Shown: positions 17,333-25,399 of the stretch, in pieces
How positions within the stretch are numbered: position 1 is the stretch's first letter
How the letters are laid out: each line of letters begins with the position of its first letter
Assembly: GCF_003390845.1 (NCBI RefSeq)
Contig: NZ_QMEK01000001.1
Coordinates: forward strand, 1,178,001 to 1,242,000
Source of the DNA: Tropicimonas sp. IMCC34043
GTDB taxonomy: Bacteria > Pseudomonadota > Alphaproteobacteria > Rhodobacterales > Rhodobacteraceae
DNA length: 64,000 nt
Direction of reading: 5' to 3'
Notes under the pieces: generated by a model
Told to the model about the DNA's origin: nothing
Seen by the model: only the letters and a program-made list of their open reading frames with translations
Databases searched by the model: none
Made by a program: the position numbers and the translations under genes

Positions 17333-17920
17333 TCAGCCCGCTTCCTCGGCGCAGGATGCGCGGACCGAATCGTCCATCCAACCCAGCATTCCGTTGCCCC
17401 TCTCGCCGCCGCGGCGCACCATCACCACGGTCCGGCCACCATCGCCAATGTAGCCATAACCGACCCAGTCGCCCGGCCGGATCTGTCCGACAACCTGCGC
17501 ACCCGCGCTGTAGCCATCGTAAAGAGGCACCGCAGCACCCTGCCAACCGATGCAGGCCCAGCCGCCATCGGCAGGGAGCGGCATATCCCGCAGCCGCCGA
17601 AGCTCTGCCATGAACGGCAGATCGAGACTGCGCCGGCTGGTATTCACCTTGCAGCCGATCTGCGTCTCCAGCGCCTGGATCTTCCGGACCTGCGCCGACT
17701 GCGCCGCGCTCAGTTGCACGTCCTTGCCCCGACAGTCGCGATTGTCGAACAGCGCCTGACCCAAGGCCGACCCAAAACAATACCCGGCGCGGTCCATGAT
17801 CAGGTTCCGCGTGAACCACAATTCGTTGCACTCAGCCTCACCATATTCCCACACTTCTGCCACAGCGGGCGCGGCAAGAAACGAGAGCACGACTGGCAGA
17901 GCCAGCTTGAAACGTCGCAT
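17333..17920 (-). CDS. Secreted DUF4453 (YARHG-like) protein
   Basis: A 195-residue exported protein. Residues 1 to about 21 form a signal peptide (MRRFKLALPVVLSFLAAPAVA). The mature part begins with the YARHG-like segment CNELWFTRNLIMDRAGYCF followed by GQALFDNRDC. The C-terminal half contains an SH3-like stretch (GQIRPGDWVGYGY). Six cysteines suggest disulfides in the periplasm. The family is common in Rhodobacterales and has no established function. ATG 17920 follows GAGAGG at good spacing. It stands alone, convergent with fumC. Confidence 0.72.
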   Translation of the reverse strand: MRRFKLALPVVLSFLAAPAVAEVWEYGEAECNELWFTRNLIMDRAGYCFGSALGQALFDNRDCRGKDVQLSAAQSAQVRKIQALETQIGCKVNTSRRSLDLPFMAELRRLRDMPLPADGGWACIGWQGAAVPLYDGYSAGAQVVGQIRPGDWVGYGYIGDGGRTVVMVRRGGERGNGMLGWMDDSVRASCAEEAG

Positions 17921-18061
17921 CGGAAAAGCCTCTCTCAAATGGATCGGATGGCGAAATGGTCCCGCATTCCAGCGCTTCGGTCAATTCCTCGCGGCGCCAT
18001 GAATTCGGCCAGCGGCGCCCGGCTTTCCGCCGGCGCCCGGCCCGCCTATACTCCTGCCACC

Positions 18062-18256
18062 ATGGCAGAGCCCGTCAACCTCAACCGATTCCGCAAGGCC
18101 CGGGCCCGTCAGCAGGCTCGCCTGCAGGCCGACCGCAATGCCGTCGTCCACGGCCTGCCCAAGGCCGAGAGATCCCGCGCCAAGGCCGAAGCCGAGCGCG
18201 CGGCCCGCACCCTTGACGCCAAGCGGCGCGAAGACCCGGCAGAAAAACCCGAATGA
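18062..18256 (+). CDS. DUF4169 family small basic protein
   Basis: A 64-residue highly charged, mostly helical protein starting MAEPVNLNRFRKARARQ, which is the conserved opening of DUF4169. The remainder is an Arg/Ala/Glu-rich helix (KAERSRAKAEAERAARTLDAKRRED) that could bind nucleic acid or ribosome surfaces. No function is known. Its stop overlaps the ATG of the RHH gene (ATGA), so the two are translationally coupled, and the pair sits downstream of the fumC region. Confidence 0.8.
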   Translation: MAEPVNLNRFRKARARQQARLQADRNAVVHGLPKAERSRAKAEAERAARTLDAKRREDPAEKPE

Positions 18257-18480
18257 GCCGCCCGGTCAAACGCTCGCTCACGCTGTCCGGCCACCGCACC
18301 AGCGTCTCGCTCGAAGACGAATTCTGGACCGCCTTTCGCGACATCGCCCGCGCCCGCAAACAGCCGATCAATGCGCTTGCCGCCCAGATCGACCGCGACC
18401 GCGGCCTCGAGATGGGCCTTGCCTCGGCCATCCGCCTGTTCGTGCTGAAGGATCTCCAGCACCGTCTGAACAGCGCCTGA
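18253..18480 (+). CDS. Ribbon-helix-helix domain protein
   Basis: A 75-residue protein with an Arc/MetJ-like RHH domain: strand KRSLTLSGHRTSVSLE, helix FWTAFRDIARARKQPINALAAQID, then LASAIRLFVLKDLQHR. RHH domains bind DNA as dimers through the beta strand and often autoregulate. It is coupled by ATGA overlap to the DUF4169 gene. The pair resembles a toxin-antitoxin layout in size and overlap, but neither partner matches a known toxin, so that is only a possibility. Confidence 0.8.
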   Translation: MSRPVKRSLTLSGHRTSVSLEDEFWTAFRDIARARKQPINALAAQIDRDRGLEMGLASAIRLFVLKDLQHRLNSA

Positions 18481-18528
18481 CCGCAAATCCACGGCACCGG
18501 CTTCTGCGGTTGAATCCACCGCACCGGG

Positions 18529-18600
18529 CTTCTTCTGTTCGAAAATATCCCGGGGGGCGCTGCCGCCCCCGGGGCGGCAGCGGGGGGCAGCGCCCCCCAA
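18529..18600. repeat. GC-rich intergenic repeat, copy 1
   Basis: Begins CTTCTTCTGTTCGAAAATAT, then CCCGGGGGG and a long GC palindrome (GGGGGGCGCTGCC...GGGGGGCAGCGCCCCCC). It shares its first half almost exactly with 22106-22168. Both copies lie between convergent genes, consistent with a REP-like element acting as a bidirectional terminator. Confidence 0.65.
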
Positions 18601-18605
18601 CCCCG

Positions 18606-19478
18606 CTATCCGGCCACGCGCAGCCGCTTGAACAGCGACGAGGTATCCCAACGCCCGCCGCCCATCTTCTGCACATCCTTGTAGAACTGATCGACCAGCG
18701 CCGTGACCGGCAGGCTCGCCCCGGTCTCGTCCGCGGTTGCCAGACAGATCGCCAGATCCTTGCGCATCCAGTCGACCGCAAAACCGTGTTCGAAATGATC
18801 CTCGAGCATGGTCCGATAGCGGTTCGACATCTGCCAGGACCCGGCCGCCCCCTGGCTGATCACCTCGACGACCGCGGCGCCGTCGAGCCCGGCCTTCTCG
18901 GCAAAGTGAAGCGCCTCGGACAGCGCCTGAACGAGGCCCGCGATGGCAATCTGGTTGCACATCTTCGTCATCTGCCCGGCGCCGCTCTCGCCCATCCGCC
19001 GACAGATCTTGGCATAGGCGGCAATCACCGGCTCGGCCCTTGCATAGGCCGCCTCGGTCCCGCCGCACATGACGGACAGCTGGCCGTTCTCGGCGCCCGC
19101 CTGCCCGCCCGACACCGGCGCATCGACAAAACCGAGCCCGAGCCTTTCGGCCGCCGCGTTCATTTCGCCCGTCACCTTCGCGGAAACCGTTGTATGATCG
19201 ACGAAAATCGCGCCCTCGGCCATCGCGTCCAGCGCCCCGGCGGGGCCGACACAGACCGAACGCAGATCATCGTCGTTGCCAACACAGGCCAGCACGAACT
19301 CCGCCCCTTCGGCCGCCTGCGCCGGGCTTGGCACCATCGTGCCCCCATGCTCGGCCACCCAGGCTTCGGCCTTCGCCGCAGTCCGGTTATAGACCACGAC
19401 TTCGTGACCCGCCCGCTTCAGATGTCCGGCCATCGGATATCCCATGACCCCCAACCCCAGAAAGGCAACCCGCGCCAT
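18606..19478 (-). CDS. NAD(P)-dependent beta-hydroxyacid dehydrogenase (3-hydroxyisobutyrate / tartronate semialdehyde reductase family)
   Basis: Oxidoreductase of 290 residues acting on short beta-hydroxy acids. The Rossmann motif GLGVMGYPMAGHL is at about residues 7-19, the substrate-binding signature VDAPVSGGQAGAENG at about 117-131, and the catalytic lysine region GAGQMTKMCNQ at about 165-175. A helical C-terminal domain includes GAAGSWQ and DWMRKDL. NRT after the second strand would favour NADP. The family covers 3-hydroxyisobutyrate dehydrogenase, tartronate semialdehyde reductase and succinic semialdehyde reductases; context does not decide. ATG 19478 follows AAGGGGAAAG. It diverges from the penicillin-acylase-like gene. 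Confidence 0.85.
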   Translation of the reverse strand: MARVAFLGLGVMGYPMAGHLKRAGHEVVVYNRTAAKAEAWVAEHGGTMVPSPAQAAEGAEFVLACVGNDDDLRSVCVGPAGALDAMAEGAIFVDHTTVSAKVTGEMNAAAERLGLGFVDAPVSGGQAGAENGQLSVMCGGTEAAYARAEPVIAAYAKICRRMGESGAGQMTKMCNQIAIAGLVQALSEALHFAEKAGLDGAAVVEVISQGAAGSWQMSNRYRTMLEDHFEHGFAVDWMRKDLAICLATADETGASLPVTALVDQFYKDVQKMGGGRWDTSSLFKRLRVAG

Positions 19479-19574
19479 GTCTTTCCCCTTCATTCGCCTT
19501 GCAATAACCTCGCTCCAGACCTACCCGGCTCCCGACCCGGGTCAAGAAGAATGGGGTCAAAAGGAAGGGGCAGG

Positions 19575-22034
19575 ATGGAACGGGTATTCCGCTGGTCGCT
19601 GCGGCTGTTCATGGTGCTGGCAGCACTTGGTGGCGTGGCCCTCGGCCTCGGCTATTATTTTGCCGCGCGTTCGCTTCCCGATTACGACGCCACCTGGACG
19701 GTCGAGGGGATCACCGGCCCGGTCGAGATCGTGCGCGACAACTCCGATGTGCCGCACATCTTCGGCGACACCGACGAGGACGTGTTCTTCGGCCTCGGCC
19801 TTGCCCATGCCCAGGACCGGCTCTGGCAGATGACGTTGATGCGGCGCACCGCGCAGGGCCGGCTGTCCGAGATCTTCGGCGCCTCGACCGTTCAGACCGA
19901 CGAGTTGATGCGCCGGCTCGACCTCTACCGCGCCGCCACCGACTCGGTCGCGGCGCAGGACCCCCAGACCCAGGCTGCACTCCGCGCCTATGCCGCCGGG
20001 GTCAACGCCTGGATCAGGATCGTCAACGAGAATGCCCTTGGCCGCGGCGCCCCCGAATTCTTCCTGTTCCGGCCCGAGATCGCGCCCTGGCAACCCGCCG
20101 ATTCGATTGTCGTCAGCAAACTCATGGCACTGCAGCTCGACGCCCAGTTGCAGGACGAGGTTCTGCGCGCCCAGGCCTCGCTGCTGCTCGATCCAGCCCG
20201 CCTCGCAGATCTTCTGCCCGATGCCCCCGGCACCGACGCCGGGCCGCTGCCTGACTACGGGTCACTGTTCCCCGACCTGCCGCGCCTCGCCCACGCCCAG
20301 AACATGACCCGCGACGTGCTGTCGCCCTTCGCGGCGCCAGGCCGCGCGGGCGCGTCCAACGCCTGGGCTGCCGTACCCGCGCGCGCCGCCTCCGGCCACG
20401 GCCTGCTTGCCAACGATCCGCACCTCGAGCTGACCGCGCCGACAATCTGGTATCTGGCGCGGCTGCAGCTCTCGACCGGCGACGTGATCGGAGCGACCGT
20501 TCCGGGCCTGCCGCTGATCGTCTCGGGCCGGTCCGAGCGCCTCGGCTGGGGCCTGACCGCCGCCTATGCCGACAACCTCGACCTGATGATCGAGGAGCTG
20601 AACCCGGCCGACCGGCAAAGCTATCGCACGCCCGAGGGCTGGAAACCGTTCCGAACCGAACGCACGATCATCGAGGTCGCCGATGCTGCCCCCGTCACGA
20701 TCACGCTGCGCTGGACCGAGAACGGCCCGGTGCTGTCTGGCAGCCACTTCAACCTCGACGCCGTCACGCCGCCGGGCCATGTCGCATCCCTCGCCTGGAC
20801 CGCACTCCGTCACGACGACACCACGCTGAGCGCCGGCATGGAGCTGATGCGCGCAGGATCGGTCGACGAAGCGATCGAGGCCGGCCGCCGCTACGTCGTT
20901 CCGGCCGTGAACATGATCCTGACCGATGGCACCCATGTCGCGCTGCAGGTCTTCGGCGCCCTGCCCGACCGCGACCCCGACAACGTCGGCCGGGGCCGGA
21001 TCCCGTCGCTCGGCTGGCAGCCGCAGAACCGCTGGCGCGGGATCCTGCCCTATGACACCAACCCGCGGGTGATCGACCCACCCCAGGGGGTGATCGGCAA
21101 TACCAACAATGCGACCTCGCGCCAGCCCTTCCCCTATCACGTCAGCTACGCCTGGGGCGACACGCAGCGGATCCAGCGCTGGAACAAGTTGATGGCCGAA
21201 CGCGACGTCCACACCCGCGAAAGCTTCATCGCCGCCCAGCTCGACACCGTCTCGGTCACGGCGCGCAACCTCTTGCCGCTGATCGCCCGCGACCTGTGGT
21301 ACACCGGCGAGGCCGCGCCCGAAGGCACGCCCGAACGCCAGCGCCAGCATGCGCTCGAAATGCTGGCCAACTGGAACGGCGAGATGAACGAACACCTGCC
21401 CGAGCCGCTGATCTATGCAGCCTGGATGCGCCAGCTTCAGCACAAGCTGATTGTCGATGACATCGGCCCGCTGGCCGAGGCCTTTCCGCGCCCCGACCCG
21501 ATCTTCCTCGAACGCGTGTTCCGCAGCACCGACGGTGCCGCCGCCTGGTGCGACATCCGCCAGACAACGGCGATCGAGACCTGCACCGACACTGCCCGGA
21601 TCGCACTCGACGAGGCATTGCTGTGGATTGCCGACAATTACGGCTCGGCGCTGGAAAGCCTGCGCTGGGGCGATGCGCATGTTGCAAAGCACAAACATCC
21701 GGTGCTGGGCGACGTGCCGGTGCTGAAGTGGTTCGTGAACATCGAACAATCGACCAGCGGCGGCGACAACACGCTGCAACGCGGCCTGACCGCCGGCACG
21801 GCAAGCGATCCGTTCGCCAATGTCCAGGCCGCCGGCTATCGCGGCGTCTATGACTTCGCCGATCCGGATTCCTCGGTCTTCGTCACCGCGACCGGCCAGT
21901 CCGGCCACCCGCTCAGCCGTCACTACGATGACCTGGGCGAGCTCTGGCGGCAGGGCGAGTACATTCCGATGACGCTCGACCCCGAGCTTGCACGCGCCGG
22001 CGACGTCGGCGTGACGACGCTGCTGCCAAGATAG
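19575..22034 (+). CDS. Penicillin acylase-family Ntn hydrolase, membrane-anchored
   Basis: An 819-residue Ntn-hydrolase precursor expected to self-cleave and hydrolyse an amide such as an N-acyl homoserine lactone, lipopeptide or beta-lactam side chain. An N-terminal hydrophobic segment (about residues 8-27) anchors or exports it to the periplasm. The alpha-chain motif GLGLAHAQDRLWQM is at about 75-88. The nucleophile is Ser261 in GASNAWA, preceded by an alanine-rich spacer, followed by HGLLANDPHLEL. GNTNNAT supplies oxyanion and substrate-site asparagines. The substrate is unknown. ATG 19575 follows AAGGAAGGGG. It is a single gene flanked downstream by a GC-rich repeat. Confidence 0.88.
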   Translation: MERVFRWSLRLFMVLAALGGVALGLGYYFAARSLPDYDATWTVEGITGPVEIVRDNSDVPHIFGDTDEDVFFGLGLAHAQDRLWQMTLMRRTAQGRLSEIFGASTVQTDELMRRLDLYRAATDSVAAQDPQTQAALRAYAAGVNAWIRIVNENALGRGAPEFFLFRPEIAPWQPADSIVVSKLMALQLDAQLQDEVLRAQASLLLDPARLADLLPDAPGTDAGPLPDYGSLFPDLPRLAHAQNMTRDVLSPFAAPGRAGASNAWAAVPARAASGHGLLANDPHLELTAPTIWYLARLQLSTGDVIGATVPGLPLIVSGRSERLGWGLTAAYADNLDLMIEELNPADRQSYRTPEGWKPFRTERTIIEVADAAPVTITLRWTENGPVLSGSHFNLDAVTPPGHVASLAWTALRHDDTTLSAGMELMRAGSVDEAIEAGRRYVVPAVNMILTDGTHVALQVFGALPDRDPDNVGRGRIPSLGWQPQNRWRGILPYDTNPRVIDPPQGVIGNTNNATSRQPFPYHVSYAWGDTQRIQRWNKLMAERDVHTRESFIAAQLDTVSVTARNLLPLIARDLWYTGEAAPEGTPERQRQHALEMLANWNGEMNEHLPEPLIYAAWMRQLQHKLIVDDIGPLAEAFPRPDPIFLERVFRSTDGAAAWCDIRQTTAIETCTDTARIALDEALLWIADNYGSALESLRWGDAHVAKHKHPVLGDVPVLKWFVNIEQSTSGGDNTLQRGLTAGTASDPFANVQAAGYRGVYDFADPDSSVFVTATGQSGHPLSRHYDDLGELWRQGEYIPMTLDPELARAGDVGVTTLLPR

Positions 22035-22105
22035 CCCCGGCAAGATGGCGTCGCGCGACCGGCCGCCATCGCCTGAAAAGGCTCCCGGTCCGAAAACTCC
22101 CCGAG

Positions 22106-22168
22106 CTTCTTCTGTTCAAAAATATCCCGGGGGAGTCCCGCATCGCGGGACGGGGGCAGCGCCCCCTT
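22106..22168. repeat. GC-rich intergenic repeat, copy 2
   Basis: CTTCTTCTGTTCAAAAATAT then CCCGGGGG, followed by a TCCCGCATCGCGGGA hairpin and GGGGGCAGCGCCCCC. The first 28 bases match copy 1 at 18529 with one substitution; the hairpin halves differ in sequence but keep the shape. It lies between the convergent penicillin-acylase and hflX genes. Confidence 0.65.
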
Positions 22169-22196
22169 CCGGCCAGGACATCAGCTCCCCGCCCGG

Positions 22197-23480
22197 CTAC
22201 AGCCGCTCGAAGTCCTCGCGCTGCCGCTCGGTCCAGTGAACGACGATCCGCCAGCCGCCCTCGATCTCGTCCTCGGTCTCGACCAGCCGCGCCTCGTGCA
22301 GCCAGGCGCGCTTGCGTCCGTCCGCGAATGCCAGTTCCAGCACCGCCTCGCTGCGCACCGCGTCAAGCGTCCCGGTGATCGCGCCGATCAGCGCCTCCAT
22401 CCCCTCGCCGGTCCAGGCCGACAGCGCCAGCACCTCGGGCCTCCGCGCCGCCACGGCCGCCAGCCGCTCGCGGCTGTCTTCGGGCAGCAGGTCGATCTTG
22501 TTCCAGACCTCGATCCGCGGCACAGCCTCGCCGACGCCCAGATCGTGCAGGATCGTTTCCACGTCGCGCGCCTGGGCCTCGGTGTCGGCATGGCTGATAT
22601 CGCGCACATGCACGACCAGATCGGCCGACAGCACCTCTTCCAGTGTCGCACGGAACGCGGCGACAAGCTGCGGCGGCAGGTCCGAGATGAAGCCCACGGT
22701 ATCGGACAGGATGATGCTTTGCCCGGTCGGCAGTTCGACCGCCCGCATGGTCGGATCGAGCGTCGCGAACAGCATGTCCTTGGCCAGCACCTCGGCGCCG
22801 GTCATGCGGTTGAACAGCGTCGACTTGCCGGCGTTCGTATATCCGACCAGTGCGACCACCGGGAACGGCACCTTGGCGCGCGCCGCACGGTGCAGCGTCC
22901 GGGTCTTCACCACCTTGTCGAGCTGCCGCTTGATCCGGGTGATCGCCTCGTCGATCGCCCGCCTGTCGGCCTCGATCTGGGTTTCGCCGGGGCCGCCGAC
23001 AAATCCCAGACCGCCGCGCTGGCGTTCGAGGTGGGTCCAGGCCCGCACCAGCCGCGTGCGCTGATAGGACAGCGCCGCCAGTTCGACCTGCAGCACGCCT
23101 TCGCGGGTCGCCGCCCGGTCGGCGAATATCTCGAGGATCAGCCCGGTGCGGTCCAGCAGCTTGACGTCCCAGGCCTTCTCGAGGTTGCGCTGCTGCACCG
23201 GGCTCACATGCCCGTCGATCAGCACCAGCCCGACCTCCTCGGCCTCGATTCGCGCCTTCAACTCGTCAAGCTTTCCCGATCCGAACAGCGTGCCGGGCTG
23301 GATTGTCCGCAGCCCGACGATCTGGCCACCGACGATGGTCAGGCCGGGCAGCGCCGCCGCCAGCGCCACAGCCTCGTCGAGCGCCGCCTCGGCAGGGCGT
23401 CGGTCGGGATCGTTCAGGATATCAGGGTGCAGGACCAGCGCCCGTTCGGTCGGCCCGTCCTGCGAATGCTGGTCGCTCAG
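22197..23480 (-). CDS. hflX: GTPase HflX (CTG start coupled to hfq)
   Basis: Ribosome-associated GTPase that splits stalled 70S particles. It has an N-terminal HflX domain ([22 protein letters not shown], here given in parts VGLVLIDGH and QQRNLE), then a conserved GGPGETQIE linker. The G domain has G1 GYTNAGKS, G3 DTVGFI and G4 NKID. The conserved N-terminal segment RALVLHPDI lies upstream of every ATG, GTG or TTG in frame. The only start that includes it is CTG 23480, whose last two bases overlap the hfq TGA, with GAGG seven bases before. The product is then 427 residues. A GTG at 23369 would give 390 residues but lose the conserved N terminus. Its role near hfq parallels the E. coli hfq-hflX order. 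Confidence 0.9.
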   Translation of the reverse strand: MSDQHSQDGPTERALVLHPDILNDPDRRPAEAALDEAVALAAALPGLTIVGGQIVGLRTIQPGTLFGSGKLDELKARIEAEEVGLVLIDGHVSPVQQRNLEKAWDVKLLDRTGLILEIFADRAATREGVLQVELAALSYQRTRLVRAWTHLERQRGGLGFVGGPGETQIEADRRAIDEAITRIKRQLDKVVKTRTLHRAARAKVPFPVVALVGYTNAGKSTLFNRMTGAEVLAKDMLFATLDPTMRAVELPTGQSIILSDTVGFISDLPPQLVAAFRATLEEVLSADLVVHVRDISHADTEAQARDVETILHDLGVGEAVPRIEVWNKIDLLPEDSRERLAAVAARRPEVLALSAWTGEGMEALIGAITGTLDAVRSEAVLELAFADGRKRAWLHEARLVETEDEIEGGWRIVVHWTERQREDFERL

Positions 23481-23710
23481 TCGTCACCCTCGTACAGGTT
23501 GATCGGCTGCGACGGCATGATGGTCGAGATCGCATGCTTGTAAACAAGCTGCGACTGTCCGTCGCGGCGCAGAAGTACGCAGAAATTGTCGAACCAGGTG
23601 ATTACCCCCTGCAGCTTGACCCCGTTTATCAGAAAGATCGTCACTGGCACCTTGATCTTGCGCACATGGTTAAGGAACGCATCTTGCAAGTTCTGCTTAT
23701 CTGCAGCCAT
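23477..23710 (-). CDS. hfq: RNA chaperone Hfq
   Basis: Hexameric Sm-like chaperone that pairs small RNAs with mRNAs; in diazotrophic alphaproteobacteria it also affects nif regulation. The 77-residue protein has the Sm1 motif region ([22 protein letters not shown], about residues 10-31, with the QxxF-type proximal site) and the Sm2 motif YKHAIST at about 57-63. The acidic tail is very short (YEGDD), as in other alphaproteobacteria. ATG 23710 is preceded by AAGGCAAG. It has its own promoter 18-46 bases upstream and is directly followed by hflX. Confidence 0.97.
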   Translation of the reverse strand: MAADKQNLQDAFLNHVRKIKVPVTIFLINGVKLQGVITWFDNFCVLLRRDGQSQLVYKHAISTIMPSQPINLYEGDD

Positions 23711-23727
23711 TATTCTTGCCTTGTTTT

Positions 23728-23756
23728 GTTATAGTTAGAGGGTCTCATCCGGACAA
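23728..23756 (-). promoter_or_regulatory. hfq promoter
   Basis: Reading on the minus strand, TTGTCC, 17 bases, TATAAC: four and five matches to the sigma-70 hexamers. Transcription would begin about ten bases before the hfq ATG, uncoupling hfq-hflX from the trk and ntr genes upstream. Confidence 0.65.
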
Positions 23757-23866
23757 AACGGTCTGCGCGGACACATTCACGTCACTATGGTCGGACTCCG
23801 TCCGGGATTCCAGCCCGAACAAGCCCTTGCCATGTCGGATTCTCGCGATTGCAGCATCCGTGCCGA

Positions 23867-25396
23867 TCAGCGCCGCCAGAACTGCGGATTGAACAGCGCC
23901 AGCACCACCAGCGTCTCGAGCCGCCCCAGCGCCATGGCAAGTCCCAGGATCACCTTTGCCGGATCGCCAAGTCCGGCATAGGGCACCGCATGGTCGAGCG
24001 CCACATTGGCAGCAGGCCCGGTCGTCGACAGCGCCGCAATCGTCATCACCAGAGATTCGTCGAACGGCACGTCGACAAAGGCCAGCACCGACGAGACGAC
24101 CGCGATACTGATCGCGAACAGCATGAAGAAGATCCAGGCCACATAGGCTCCCTGTTTGCGGATCCGCCGCCCGGCACGGCCCGCACCGCCAACCGACGAG
24201 GGATAGATCAGCCGCTCCATCTCGCGCGAGGACTGCTTGTAAAGCGCGAAGACCCGCAGCAGCTTCACGCCGCCCGCGGTGGTCGCCACCCCGCCGCCGA
24301 TCAGGCCGAGGCCCAGCAGCACCATTCCGGGCGTCTGCAACCCCGACCAGGCGCTGGCCACGTCCCATTCCGAACTGACAAAGCCCGCCGTCGTCAGGAA
24401 CGACGCGACGGTGAACACCGCCCCCCAGAGTGCGTTCAGCGCCGATCCGAAATCCTCCATCATGTTGACCTCGAGCGCACCGATCCAGTGCCGCAGGAAA
24501 AGCAGGCTCGGCAGCAACACGATCAGCCCGGCGCCGATCAGCACCTCGGGGTCGGTCAGCAGCGTGCCGCGCGTCGGCCGCTGCAACGCCCAGGAAAACG
24601 TCAACCGGCTGATCGCAAAGGCGAAAAAGAGGAAGATCATCGCCTCGCCCACCAGCCCGCTGGCGCTGCCCTCAAGCCCGCCGATCGGGCTGATCCCGCT
24701 GGTCGAGAGCGTCGACATGGCGTGGCAGACGGCCGTCAGCCGGGTCTCGCCCGCGGTCAGAAGGGCGATCCACAGGATCACGGTCAGGCCGAGATAGACC
24801 GGGAACAGCCGGGTCGCGACACCGAACAGCCGCTCGCGCGGGTCCGCGCCGCCGGCCGCACCGGCGATCCCCGGCCGCCGGCCCGCCCGCGCGCCCATGC
24901 CGACCCGCTCGGTCGAGATTACCTCGAACCCGCCAAGGCTCATTGGCGCCATCAGCGCAAAGGCCGACACCCAGGCCAGGAACCCGCCAAGCCAGCCAAC
25001 CAATGCCCGCCACAGATGCAGGCTGGGCGCCAGACGTTCCGGCTCGAACAAGGTCGCGCCGGTGGTGGTGAAGGACGACACCATCTCGAACCAGGCGTTC
25101 ATGTAGGTCGTCGTCTGCACGCCCTGATGAAACGGCACCGCCAGCATCAGCGGCAGCAGCGTATAGGCCGCAACCAGTCCCGCAAGGTGGCTGCGCGCCA
25201 GGCTGCGCGGGCGATAGTTCAGCAGCGCCAGCCCCAGGATGACCGTGATGAACACGAACAGCAGCCCCGATTGAACGAACACCTTCGCCAGCCGCGCGTC
25301 GCCAATGTTGATCGCATGCAACGCCGGAATGAACATGGCCAGGGCCGCCGTTCCCATCAGCAACACGATCAGCGGCAGGTTGATGAGACGATGCAT
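23867..25396 (-). CDS. trkH: Potassium uptake channel subunit TrkH
   Basis: Membrane component of the Trk low-affinity K+ system. The 509-residue product has about ten hydrophobic segments with four selectivity-filter-like loops: SSFTTTGATLF (about residues 107-117), MSTLSTSGISP, SFLTTAGFVSS and AALSTTGPAA near the C terminus. It starts at ATG 25396, three bases after the trkA stop, with no clear ribosome site of its own, so translation is probably coupled to TrkA. About 155 bases separate it from hfq. Confidence 0.95.
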   Translation of the reverse strand: MHRLINLPLIVLLMGTAALAMFIPALHAINIGDARLAKVFVQSGLLFVFITVILGLALLNYRPRSLARSHLAGLVAAYTLLPLMLAVPFHQGVQTTTYMNAWFEMVSSFTTTGATLFEPERLAPSLHLWRALVGWLGGFLAWVSAFALMAPMSLGGFEVISTERVGMGARAGRRPGIAGAAGGADPRERLFGVATRLFPVYLGLTVILWIALLTAGETRLTAVCHAMSTLSTSGISPIGGLEGSASGLVGEAMIFLFFAFAISRLTFSWALQRPTRGTLLTDPEVLIGAGLIVLLPSLLFLRHWIGALEVNMMEDFGSALNALWGAVFTVASFLTTAGFVSSEWDVASAWSGLQTPGMVLLGLGLIGGGVATTAGGVKLLRVFALYKQSSREMERLIYPSSVGGAGRAGRRIRKQGAYVAWIFFMLFAISIAVVSSVLAFVDVPFDESLVMTIAALSTTGPAANVALDHAVPYAGLGDPAKVILGLAMALGRLETLVVLALFNPQFWRR

Positions 25397-25399
25397 GGC

